Of a stretch of DNA of 64,000 nt, positions 33,760 through 42,942 are shown one piece after another. A program made the position numbers and the translations under genes. Within the stretch, counting starts at the first letter, position 1. Each line of letters starts with the position of its first letter. Below the pieces are notes generated by a model that did no database searches, had not been told where the DNA came from, and saw only the letters and a list, made by a program, of their open reading frames with translations. Source of the DNA: JAEZAF01 sp964395665 (GTDB lineage: Bacteria; Chloroflexota; Anaerolineae; Aggregatilineales; Phototrophicaceae); NCBI GenBank assembly GCA_964395665.1, contig CAYNDH010000002.1, forward strand, positions 1-64,000, given 5' to 3'.

Positions 33760-34584
33760 ATGTATCAATCAATCAGGGGCTTAAAATATCGCGTTGAGGT
33801 TTATGGTTCCGGCCAGCCGCTGCTGATGCTGCACGGTTTTACCGGACGTATTGAAAACTGGACGGAACAGATTTCGATGCTGGAAGGGCGTTTTCAGATC
33901 GTAGCGGTGGATCTGCTTGGGCACGGCCTGACGGCAAAACCTGCGGATGTCAGCCGCTATCGTATGGAACATGCTGCTGAAGATCTGATTGCGATCATCG
34001 ACCGGATGCAGCTTGAAAAACCGATCATGCTTGGTTACTCGATGGGTGGACGGCTTGCCCTGTATACCGCGCTGCATTATCAGAATCGCTTCCGTGCGCT
34101 GCTGCTGGAGAGTGCATCACCGGGGCTGCGGACAGAACCCGAACGCGCCGCACGGGTCCAGAGTGATCATACACTGGCATCACAGCTTCAAAAGGCAGGT
34201 GTGGAGAAATTTGTTGAAGCGTGGGAATCACAGCCGCTGTTTGCTTCACAGCAGAAGCGTGTTCCGGATGATAAGCGCGACCAACTGCGCGCACTTCGCC
34301 TGAAAAACAGTGCCGATGGGTTGGCGAACAGCCTGCGCGGGATGGGGACGGGGGTTCAGCCGTCGCTCTGGTCACAGCTACCGGAACTTTACCTGCCAAC
34401 ATGTGTCATTGTCGGGGAAGAGGATCGCAAATTCTGGCGCATTGGCTGGGAGATGTTTTCTTCACTGCCTAATTCCCAACTGCATATCCTGACCCAGGCA
34501 GGGCATACCGCGCATCTTGAACAACCGGAAAGTTATTCGCAGGTGGTGCAGGGGTTTATCACCGCATTGGCTCTGACTTCATAA
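33760..34584 (+). CDS. menH: Alpha/beta-hydrolase, probable SHCHC synthase (MenH)
   Basis: A 274-residue alpha/beta-hydrolase with an oxyanion-hole motif (LLMLHGFTGR), nucleophile elbow GYSMGGR (Ser94), and a C-terminal His in QAGHTAHLEQP. In MenH the family removes pyruvate from SEPHCHC to form SHCHC. The LHGFTG motif and GYSMGGR are typical of MenH, and the neighbourhood (menF-menD on the other strand) fits. Other hydrolases of this fold look similar, so the call depends partly on context. It is transcribed away from tetR. Confidence 0.85.
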   Translation: MYQSIRGLKYRVEVYGSGQPLLMLHGFTGRIENWTEQISMLEGRFQIVAVDLLGHGLTAKPADVSRYRMEHAAEDLIAIIDRMQLEKPIMLGYSMGGRLALYTALHYQNRFRALLLESASPGLRTEPERAARVQSDHTLASQLQKAGVEKFVEAWESQPLFASQQKRVPDDKRDQLRALRLKNSADGLANSLRGMGTGVQPSLWSQLPELYLPTCVIVGEEDRKFWRIGWEMFSSLPNSQLHILTQAGHTAHLEQPESYSQVVQGFITALALTS

Positions 34585-34639
34585 ACGTGAATTCGAAGCA
34601 GTACAAACCACATCACTGGATGCCCCAAATGCGCCAGGG

Positions 34640-36233
34640 TTATGCCGCGCAGATCGGGGCCGGGGTGGTGCGGAAGGGTGTGATGTCGATCAGACCGAGC
34701 AGATCCCCCGGGGCCGCGCCGGTTGGACTGCCCCACCAGTTGTTTTCAAAGTTCAGCGAGACAATGGCGTTAATCGCTGCATAATGCACTGCCGCGCCGT
34801 TGAGTGCAGTATTGGCGGTAAAGCAGTTATTGGCACCGGATGAGGCCGGACTGTCGATCAGCAGACCACCGCCGCTGATCATCGCCTGATTTGCCTGTAT
34901 ATGAGACCCGGTGAGTGTTATCACGCCCAGAATCTGATTGCGAACAGCGCCGCCCTGACGGGCACTGTTGCGCGCAAGGGTGCTGCTGGTGACATTCAGT
35001 ACGGCGCTGAAATTGAAAATCCCACCGCCGAAGTTCCCCGCCGTGTTATCGGTGATCTGGGTATTGGTGATATTGACCTGTGTCACCGTCCCGACACTGT
35101 AGACAGCACCGCCCAGAAGCGCATGATTCGTGCTTAGGGTCGAGTTCATCAGGGTGACGACGCCGTTGTTCACATACAGCGCACCACCATCACTGAGCGC
35201 GGTATTTCCGATGGCCCTGACCTGATTCAGAATCAGGACGCCGCTTGAGAAAATTGCCCCACCAAATGGCGCGATGCCACCGCTGAGAGTCAGGTTGTTG
35301 ACCGTCAGATTGCCCGTTGACGCCACGCGCAGCAGACGGAACTGCGGTGCGGTGGATTGACGTGTCAGCGTCGCGTTATAGCCGCGAATGATGATTGGGC
35401 TGGTGATCTCGGGCAGGCCGTTATCAGCCCCTTGCAGCGTCGTTACGGTGTAACTTCCGTTGGGTGTGAGGCAGATAATATCCAGTGACGGGGATAAATT
35501 AGCCGTGTTAATTGCCTGTATCAGGCCGCCTGTCCCATAGACCAGCCCATTCGGGATACTGAAGGTGCAGTCCGGCGCGATAGGAGTTGGCGTCGCTGTC
35601 GGTGAACTTGTTGCTGTTGGCGTGTTGGTCGGCGTGTTAGTCGGTGGGATATTTGTCACCGTCGGCGTGTTGGTCGGTGTCTGTGTCGGTGGGATATTTG
35701 TCGCCGTCGGTGTTGCGGTGGCCGTGTTGGTTGACGGTGCTGATGTTGACGTCGCTGTACTGGTTGGCATGTCCGTCGGTGTAGCANNNNNNNNNNNNNN
35801 NNNNNNNNNNNNNNNNNNNNNNNNNNNNNNNNNNNNNNNNNNNNNNNNNNNNNNNNNNNNNNNNNNNNNNNNNNNNNNNNNNNNNNTCGATGGTCGGCTC
35901 GACTGTTAGCTCAACGGTCGGTTCCGATGTTGGGGTGGGTGTCGGTGGTGTGGCTTCCTCTGTCGCCGAGTTCGTTGGTTCGATGGTTGGCTCTGGTGTG
36001 GCTTCGGAGGTCGAAGGGGCAGTGGGAACCGCCTCAGTAGGTTCTGAGGTAGGGGCTTCGGATGTTACCGGAGCGGTGGGTGTGATTTCGTCCGTAGCGG
36101 CACTGGTTTGCTGTGTGATTACATCAGATGAGCTGCCGGAGCGTGCGGTGCTGGTGTATGCGATAAGACTCACCTGACCGACGAGGGTTCCGAACAGCAG
36201 TATTGTACCCAACAGTCGGCGCAGTGGACTCAT
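34640..36233 (-). CDS. Secreted parallel beta-helix protein with Thr/Pro stalk, interrupted by an assembly gap
   Basis: Minus-strand pieces on both sides of the N run (35787-35886) read as one protein. The start at 36233 gives a signal peptide (residues 1-28) and then an Asp/Thr/Pro-rich stalk (SEPTEAVPTAPST). After the gap come more TP-rich repeats (TNTPTNTPTATSS) and a domain of beta-helix repeats such as GGAIFSSG, GGALYVNNG and GGGIFNFS. It ends with a WWGSPTGAAPGD motif, common in adhesin-like beta-helices. The two pieces are in different frames, so the real gap length is not 100 bases. It is probably cell-surface exposed. The enzyme or binding target is unknown. Confidence 0.7.
35787..35886. 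other. Assembly gap (100 N) in Thr/Pro-rich coding repeats
   Basis: The 100-N block is a placeholder. It lies inside the stalk of the beta-helix protein, and the frames on its two sides disagree. The repeat-rich sequence is the likely cause of the break. Confidence 0.95.
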
Positions 36234-36516
36234 TGAATTCCAGATCCCCAGAAAAACGGCAGATGGTCTGAGCTATGTTTCATTTATGTTTGATAGACGA
36301 GTATAACATATCGTATTTAGTGACGGACGTCGCTGGGAAAAATTTACCAATTTCAAAGTGTAAAGATTATGTTGGGATCATGTGGACAGGTGCGGCATCA
36401 ACATTTGTGCAGGTCGCTAAAAACGCTATAGTTATCTGCCTGAGAGGTGTCCACAGTGACGCCTGTAACGTCTATGGCGACATTGTCGGAGAGCATGGGC
36501 TAGGAACGGCCTGAAT

Positions 36517-39500
36517 ATGGATGAACTGATTGGAAAGACGCTGCGAAGTTACGATATCCGCAGTGTGATCGGTGTTGGCGGGTTTGGTGTCGTTTACCGC
36601 GCCTACCAGAGCAGTGTCTCGCGTGATGTGGCGATTAAGGTGATTTCGTCTCAAAACGCCAGCAGTGAACGCTTTATTCAGAATTTTGAGCGTGAGGCGA
36701 AGCTGGTCGCACGGTTGGCGCATCCCTATATTGTCCCGATTATTGACTTCTGGCGTGATCCCAGCGGTGCCTATATCGTGATGCGGTATCTGGGCGGCGG
36801 CAGTGCTGAAAGCTCGGTGATTCAGAATGGGCCGTGGTCACTGGAAAAGACTGCGCTCATGCTCGATCAGATTGCAGAGGCGTTGGCGGCAGCCCACCGC
36901 AATAATGTCGTCCATCAGGACATCAAGGCGGCCAATATCCTGCTTGATGAGCAGGGAAATGCCTATCTGAGTGATTTTGGTATCGCCAAGGAACTCGATC
37001 AGCTCGATGATCCGGTCGATGAAGAAGGTATTCTTGCTGGCAGTAAGGAAAGTGCCAGCGGTACACAGCCGACGGTCCACGGCTCCCCGGAATATATGGC
37101 CCCGGAACAGATTCTGCGTATGTCGGTTGATGCGCGCACCGATATTTACAGCTTTGGCGTCGTGCTGTATGAGATCCTGACAGGCGAAAAAGCCTTTTAT
37201 GCTGTGAATGATGAAGCCCTGCTGCGTAAACAGCTTTATGAAAAAGTCCCTTCTCTGAGAACGAAGCGACCGGATATCCCCCCGCAGATTGATCGGATTA
37301 TCCAGCGTGCCACCAGCAAACACCCACGGAATCGCTATGCTGATGTGCTTGAGATGGCACGGGAATTTCATCAGGTGGTATTTGTTCCATCGGTATCTAC
37401 TTCTACCGAACCGCTGCCCGTCGAATCCACAGCCGAACCGGAAGCGGTAAAAGCCGAACCGGCGAACCCGTATAAAGGGCTGCTGGCTTTTCAGGAAGCG
37501 GATGCTGAAAACTTCTTCGGGCGCGAAAAGCTGGTCGAGAACCTCTATCTGAACCTGCTGAGGCCGGTTGAAGGCGCACGTTTTCTGGCTGTGGTAGGGG
37601 CAAGCGGCAGTGGCAAGAGTAGTGTGATCCGTGCCGGCCTGATCCCCATGCTGCGGAAAAATGCGCCGCGCTGGTTTATCGTCGATATGACACCAGATAC
37701 TGATCCTTTCGCACAGCTTACCGATGCGATCCTGCGGGTGGCCGTCAAAGCGGATTACCCGTATGACGAAGTGGTACGGCGCGGGGCGGATGGCCTGCAT
37801 ACCGCGCTGCGTCATGCCCTTGACGAACCTAAACGCCAGCTCGTGCTGCTGATCGATCAGTTTGAGGAACTTTTCACCCTTACTTCAGATGAGACCATCC
37901 GCAGGCTGTTTATTGACAGCCTGCTGTATGCACTAAACGCACCAGACAGCCAGCTTTGGGTGATTATCACGCTGCGGGCGGACTTTTTTGACCGTCCACT
38001 GGCGTACAGCGGATTGAGTGAGCTTCTCTCCAGGCGGAATATCGTCATCCCAAGAATGGACAAGGGCGAACTTCAGCGTGCTATTGAAAAACCGGCTGAA
38101 CAGGTCGGCTATACATTTGAGGATGGGCTTTCCGCGCAGATCGTGCTTGATGTTGCAGACCATATAAATGCGCTGCCCCTGATGCAGTTTGCCCTGGCAC
38201 ATCTGTTTGAACATCGTGACCGAGAGACACGTCGTCTGCGAACAGAATCCTATACGGGTATCGGCGGGATTGTCGGCGCACTGACCGCCCAGATCAATGA
38301 GACCTTCAGGCAGCTCTCGCCAGATGAACAGCTTACCACCCAGCAGCTATTTCTGCGCCTTGTCCGGATGGGTGAAGGTCAGGAAGATACGCGGCGGCGT
38401 GTGACATTGGCCTCGCTGAAAGCCGCACAGCTCAATCAGCAGCATCTGCAAACGGTGCTCGATCTGTTTATCAGCGAACGTGTGCTGGTACTGGATAGCG
38501 ATCGCGAGACACGTGAACCCACCGTTGAAATCGCGCATGAGGCGGTCCTGAAAAACTGGGATACGCTGAAAGGATGGATTGACGCTAATCGTGAAATGCT
38601 GCGGGTTGAACAGCAGCTTAATCAGCAGACTGCCCAGTGGCTGGCGCATGACCGGGATCGCAGCTATCTGGCATCCGGGGCGCGGCTTCAGGGGTTTGAA
38701 GAGCTTCAACACAGCCCTTATATCCTGCTGGAGGAGGATGCAAAGGCCTATCTGGAAGCCAGTATCCAGCGCAGGCAGGCGGCTCAACGGCTGCGTACGA
38801 TTGTGTTTGCTGGCGTGGCGGCTGCGGCAGTGATTTTCGCCATTCTGTTCGTGTTCGCCTTGTCTGAAAGCCAGCGAGCTANNNNNNNNNNNNNNNNNNN
38901 NNNNNNNNNNNNNNNNNNNNNNNNNNNNNNNNNNNNNNNNNNNNNNNNNNNNNNNNNNNNNNNNNNNNNNNNNNNNNNNNNTGAAAGCCAGCGAGCTAAC
39001 CTTGCACTGGATGATCTGGAGATTGCACAGGCGACGACCGTTGCAGAGCGCAACCGGGCCGATGATGAAAGCCGAATTGCGTTTTCTCGTGAACTCGCAA
39101 TTCGGGCGCTGTTAGACATCCCGGCAAAGGATCTTGGTCTGCTGATCAGCGCTGCGGCAGTGCAGGTGGAAGATACCGATGCCGCGCGGAACACCCTGTT
39201 TATGAACCTGCAAAATCTGTTCTGGCTGGATCGTCTGCTGCATGGCCCGCTGACCGATCTGCGGACGGTGGCTTACAGTCCGGACGGGCGCTGGATTGCC
39301 GGTGGTGGCAGCGATCAGCAGGTCTATCTGTGGGATGCGGCTTCGGGGATGCTGACGACAAGTGGGATGGAACATCCGACCGAGATCAGCAGTCTTACGT
39401 TTGACAGTACTGCGGCGCGGCTTCTGTCTGGCGGTGAAGACGGAACGGTGCGGCTGTGGTCGCTGCCAGATGGCGAACTGCTGTACGATGTGTCGGTCGG

Positions 39501-41190
39501 AAGTGAAATCTCACGGGTGGCGTTCAACTCTGATGATGCGCTGATCGCTGTGGTGGATGACGGTGGTCGGATTCATCTGCTGGATGGTGAAACACTGGAA
39601 GTGCGGGCGCAGATTGAAGCCCATGCCAGCGCTGTCACTGCACTGGCCTTCAGCCCGGATGGTCGTACACTGGTATCAGGTGGAGAGGATGACGTGATCC
39701 GAGTGTGGTCAGTGGATGCGCTGCTTGAGCAAGATGCGGCGGAGCCGCAGGTGCTGACCGAACACAGTAACTGGGTTTATGCACTGGCATACAGTCCGGA
39801 TGGGCGGTATCTGGCTTCGGGCGGTTTCGATCATTCGATCATCGTGTGGGATGTCAATAATGACTATGTGCCGGTGCAGCGCCTGACAGGACATGGAGAT
39901 GTGGTGCGGACGGTGCAGTTCAGCCCTGATGGTTTAAGGTTAGCAAGCGGCGGCGATGATGCTCGTGTGATCGTGTGGGATATGCGGACGATGAGAGCGG
40001 TGTTCGTCTCGCCATTTGAAAGCCTGAGTGCTGTATTCTCGGTGGCATTTAAGCCGGATGATGCGTCATCGTCTTCACTTGTCATTGGCGGTCGGTCCCC
40101 TCAGGCGCAGGTCTGGAATCTGGCGGGTGACGGGCTGACGGACGCGGTGGAGACTTTGCCGCAAGCCGTTCGCTATCTGCAATTTGATCCGCAGGCTGAC
40201 AGTCTGTGGGTCTTTGGAAATATGAATGATGATGTGGAAACTGTCGATATTGGCTGGCGCTGGTCGTTTGGTGAACAGACTTACACCACCAAAGCCATCT
40301 ACCGTGAACCGATTGTTCGCCGTACCACAGCGGCGGCGGTGTCCGGTGATGGTCGGTGGTGGGCCAATGCCGATGCCAGCGGAAAAATCACCCTGTTTGA
40401 TGCCGTCGAAGGGCAGCAGACTGATGATGCGCTGCAAGGTGAGGCGCTGGGCATCTATGCGCTGGCTTTCAGCGATGATCGTCAGTGGCTGGCAGTGGGT
40501 TATAGCAGCGGCCAGATTCGCCTGTGGCGCCGGAACAGCGAAGACAGCGCATGGGAATTGCAGGATGTGGTGCTTGAAGCGCATGTAGATCGTGTGATGG
40601 CCCTGACTTTCAGCCCGGATGGACGTTATCTGGCATCGGGCAGCCGCGATTCGACGGTTATTTTATGGACATTCGGTGGTGAGTCGATCACACATAATGT
40701 CCTGAGCGCCCATACCAGTGCTGTGATCAGCCTTGCCTTCAGCCCGGATGCATCGCGGCTGATTTCTGGTGGACGTGATGGACTGCTGGCGTTATGGGAT
40801 GTGGCCGCTGGCTCACTTCAGCAGCAGATACGATCACATACCAATTGGGTGGGTGCGCTGACGTTCAGCCATAATGGCGAGATGTTTGTTTCCGGCAGCG
40901 ATGATCATACCGCTATCCTGTGGAGTATCCGTGAAGGGGTGGTGAATCAGATTGGGAAACCGATCCTGCTAGGCGAAACGGTTTCTGCTGTGACATTCAG
41001 CCCGGATGACCGTTATCTGGCCTTGGGTGGGGAGGGCGGTCGCATCCGCATCTGGCGGGCTGCGCCTGAAGACTGGGTGGCGACCGCGTGTAAAATCGCG
41101 AACCGCAGCCTGACTGAAGGGGAAATTGGAACGTATCTGCACGGGTTTGCCCCGCCAGAACTTTGTCTCGATAATGAACCTGAACTTTAA
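36517..41190 (+). CDS. Ser/Thr protein kinase fused to an nSTAND NTPase and WD40 repeats
   Basis: A 1557-residue multidomain protein, apart from the gap. A kinase domain (about 10-275) has Gly-loop GVGGFGVVYRA, Lys41, the catalytic loop H133-Q-D135 (HQD rather than HRD) and D153-F-G. An nSTAND module follows (about 310-690): NPYKGLLAFQEADAENFFGRE, then Walker A GASGSGKSS near residue 361 and Walker B LIDQFEELF. A membrane helix sits at about 760-782. After the 100-N gap, about 14 WD40 repeats fill residues 900-1530, enough for two propellers. The architecture fits signalling by stimulus-driven oligomerisation; the signal is unknown. The HQD change is typical of non-RD kinases. Confidence 0.88.
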   Translation: MDELIGKTLRSYDIRSVIGVGGFGVVYRAYQSSVSRDVAIKVISSQNASSERFIQNFEREAKLVARLAHPYIVPIIDFWRDPSGAYIVMRYLGGGSAESSVIQNGPWSLEKTALMLDQIAEALAAAHRNNVVHQDIKAANILLDEQGNAYLSDFGIAKELDQLDDPVDEEGILAGSKESASGTQPTVHGSPEYMAPEQILRMSVDARTDIYSFGVVLYEILTGEKAFYAVNDEALLRKQLYEKVPSLRTKRPDIPPQIDRIIQRATSKHPRNRYADVLEMAREFHQVVFVPSVSTSTEPLPVESTAEPEAVKAEPANPYKGLLAFQEADAENFFGREKLVENLYLNLLRPVEGARFLAVVGASGSGKSSVIRAGLIPMLRKNAPRWFIVDMTPDTDPFAQLTDAILRVAVKADYPYDEVVRRGADGLHTALRHALDEPKRQLVLLIDQFEELFTLTSDETIRRLFIDSLLYALNAPDSQLWVIITLRADFFDRPLAYSGLSELLSRRNIVIPRMDKGELQRAIEKPAEQVGYTFEDGLSAQIVLDVADHINALPLMQFALAHLFEHRDRETRRLRTESYTGIGGIVGALTAQINETFRQLSPDEQLTTQQLFLRLVRMGEGQEDTRRRVTLASLKAAQLNQQHLQTVLDLFISERVLVLDSDRETREPTVEIAHEAVLKNWDTLKGWIDANREMLRVEQQLNQQTAQWLAHDRDRSYLASGARLQGFEELQHSPYILLEEDAKAYLEASIQRRQAAQRLRTIVFAGVAAAAVIFAILFVFALSESQRAXXXXXXXXXXXXXXXXXXXXXXXXXXXXXXXXXXESQRANLALDDLEIAQATTVAERNRADDESRIAFSRELAIRALLDIPAKDLGLLISAAAVQVEDTDAARNTLFMNLQNLFWLDRLLHGPLTDLRTVAYSPDGRWIAGGGSDQQVYLWDAASGMLTTSGMEHPTEISSLTFDSTAARLLSGGEDGTVRLWSLPDGELLYDVSVGSEISRVAFNSDDALIAVVDDGGRIHLLDGETLEVRAQIEAHASAVTALAFSPDGRTLVSGGEDDVIRVWSVDALLEQDAAEPQVLTEHSNWVYALAYSPDGRYLASGGFDHSIIVWDVNNDYVPVQRLTGHGDVVRTVQFSPDGLRLASGGDDARVIVWDMRTMRAVFVSPFESLSAVFSVAFKPDDASSSSLVIGGRSPQAQVWNLAGDGLTDAVETLPQAVRYLQFDPQADSLWVFGNMNDDVETVDIGWRWSFGEQTYTTKAIYREPIVRRTTAAAVSGDGRWWANADASGKITLFDAVEGQQTDDALQGEALGIYALAFSDDRQWLAVGYSSGQIRLWRRNSEDSAWELQDVVLEAHVDRVMALTFSPDGRYLASGSRDSTVILWTFGGESITHNVLSAHTSAVISLAFSPDASRLISGGRDGLLALWDVAAGSLQQQIRSHTNWVGALTFSHNGEMFVSGSDDHTAILWSIREGVVNQIGKPILLGETVSAVTFSPDDRYLALGGEGGRIRIWRAAPEDWVATACKIANRSLTEGEIGTYLHGFAPPELCLDNEPEL
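38865..38998. repeat. Direct repeat around an assembly gap in the kinase gene
   Basis: The 17-base sequence TGAAAGCCAGCGAGCTA occurs at 38865-38881 and again at 38982-38998, on both sides of the N run. It encodes SESQRA-type units just after the membrane helix. A tandem-repeat collapse at the break is likely. Confidence 0.85.
38882..38981. other. Assembly gap (100 N) in the kinase-WD40 gene
   Basis: A placeholder gap between two copies of the ESQRA repeat. The frame happens to continue across it, but the true number of repeats is unknown. Confidence 0.95.
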
Positions 41191-41274
41191 ATACCCGAAG
41201 TGGACACGAGTTTAAAGAATACGCTGATGAATGCTTTCCGCTACAGACTGCTGTTCACTGACTGGAGAATTCAC

Positions 41275-42891
41275 ATGAGAAAACTGCGCCTGCCGGTACT
41301 GATGATCTTCAGTATGCTGATGGTTACACTGAGTTTACAGGCTCAAACGGGTACACCTGATATGACCCCGACCGCAGGGATATCCACAGAAGAAGCCGAT
41401 GCGGAGATCTCCGTGAATGAAACTGCCGAAGTGACTGGTGAACCCGCTGAGGGGACACCACTCGGAACGGCGGCCCCAACCCTTTCTCCACAGGAAGCAG
41501 AAGACTGTCCGGTACTGGTACAGCGGGCGCTGGATGTCACGAAAACGACCTGTGACTCGCTGGCGAATAATGAGGTGTGTTACGGGCATTCGACTCTGGA
41601 AGCTGCTTCTCGCCCCGGATTTGCCGATTTCAAGTTCGATGAACCGGGTGACATCGAGCAGGTGATCGAGATGCAGAGCCTGAGCCTCAGCCCGATGAAT
41701 CTGACGGAAGAGGAATGGGGCGTCATCCTGATGCGTGTACGCACAGCGCTGGCACAGTCTCAGCAGATACCGGGTGGCAGGACATTTGATAATTCAGTCA
41801 CCAGTTTGCCGCAGGCTCCGGTGACATTTGTCGTCTTCGGTGATACCAAGTTGAGCGCGCCAACGACCATTCTGGAAGGCAAACTGACTGAGAACGCCCG
41901 AATGCGTGCGCTGCCAAATGGCTCTGGCGATGTTCTGCAGGTGCTGGAAGCAGGCGCTGATGTGGTGCTGGATGGGCGCACACCCGGCGCAGACTGGCTG
42001 CGAACCCGCGTGATCAATGAGGCGGGCGGTGTTATCTATGGCTGGATCGCTGCCAGTCTGATCGAGCTGGATGCTGAGAGCGACCTGACCACACTGGATG
42101 AAATCAATGAGACTGAACTGACGAATGCATCACCTTTGAACTATGGCCCGATGCAGGCGTTTTACTTCCAGAGCGGTGCTGGGGATGCGCCGTGTGAGGC
42201 CGCGCCAAACAGCGGGATGCTGATTCAGACACCTGAAGGGCAGGTCAAAGTGACGCTGTGGATCGATGAAGTGATCATCGAGCTGAGCGGGACGACATAT
42301 GTCCAGACCGACAGCAGCGGTAACCTCACCCTTAGTCCACTGGATGGTGCTGTCAGCGTGACCGCTGGCGGCGATACCCGCACCGCGATTTCGGGGTTAC
42401 AGGTGGCTGTGCCGCTCACTGATGACCTGACCGTCGCGGGGATTCCGCAAGATCCACGGGTGGTTAATCCGGCGGATTTGCAAAGCCTGCCGGTTGACCT
42501 GCTGGATACGCCGGTGACGATCCCGGCCCCGCTGGTGCTGGCGGCTGGGTCCCCTGCGCCGGGGCTTTGGTCTTTCCGCTGGGATGTGAGCGAAGCCGTC
42601 TGCCCGGGTGGCAAAGTGGTTGAGTTCGAAGCCTCTGGTCTGCCATCCGGGTTGAATGTGAACGTGGATGGAACTGCTATCGAATACGGGAACAGTGTCT
42701 ATCAGCGGGTTGATGAGGGCGTCTATGAGGCCGAATACTTCGATCTGGAAGGCAATAAGCACCGTGACAGGCTGGATGTGCTGGCGCTCGACCGTATTCA
42801 GGGCGAATCGGTGATTGAGGTTTTCAGTGAGAATCCGGAGTGTACGCTGACAGTCCCGTTTACGCTGACGCTGGTGGCCGAATCGCCATAG
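41275..42891 (+). CDS. Secreted protein with SH3-like and FecR-like regions
   Basis: A 538-residue protein from ATG 41275 (GGAG about 8 bases upstream). It has a clear signal peptide of about 24 residues (MRKLRLPVLMIF... to QAQT). A Thr/Glu-rich stretch leads to a Cys-rich part (DCPVLVQRALD... CYGH). An SH3-like segment follows (ARMRALPNGSGDVLQVLEAG, then DWLRTRV and GWIAASLIEL), and a FecR-like beta region (about 340-400). The C-terminal domain carries two Cys near VCPGGKV and ECTLTV. It follows the kinase-WD40 gene by 84 bases and may be cotranscribed. I infer a secreted or surface protein; its ligand is unknown. Confidence 0.6.
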   Translation: MRKLRLPVLMIFSMLMVTLSLQAQTGTPDMTPTAGISTEEADAEISVNETAEVTGEPAEGTPLGTAAPTLSPQEAEDCPVLVQRALDVTKTTCDSLANNEVCYGHSTLEAASRPGFADFKFDEPGDIEQVIEMQSLSLSPMNLTEEEWGVILMRVRTALAQSQQIPGGRTFDNSVTSLPQAPVTFVVFGDTKLSAPTTILEGKLTENARMRALPNGSGDVLQVLEAGADVVLDGRTPGADWLRTRVINEAGGVIYGWIAASLIELDAESDLTTLDEINETELTNASPLNYGPMQAFYFQSGAGDAPCEAAPNSGMLIQTPEGQVKVTLWIDEVIIELSGTTYVQTDSSGNLTLSPLDGAVSVTAGGDTRTAISGLQVAVPLTDDLTVAGIPQDPRVVNPADLQSLPVDLLDTPVTIPAPLVLAAGSPAPGLWSFRWDVSEAVCPGGKVVEFEASGLPSGLNVNVDGTAIEYGNSVYQRVDEGVYEAEYFDLEGNKHRDRLDVLALDRIQGESVIEVFSENPECTLTVPFTLTLVAESP

Positions 42892-42900
42892 CATAGAACG

Positions 42901-42936
42901 CTGGCCGGGTGTGCTGTTTGTCATTCACCCGGCCAG
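42901..42936. terminator. Convergent hairpin terminator
   Basis: An 11-bp perfect stem (CTGGCCGGGTG/CACCCGGCCAG) between the convergent SH3-like gene (ending 42891) and the LPATG protein gene (ending 42943). Confidence 0.75.
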
Positions 42937-42942
42937 ACCTTA

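Noticed and set aside
35787..35886. Treating the N runs as real spacers
   Set aside because: All three are exactly 100 bases, which marks placeholder gaps.
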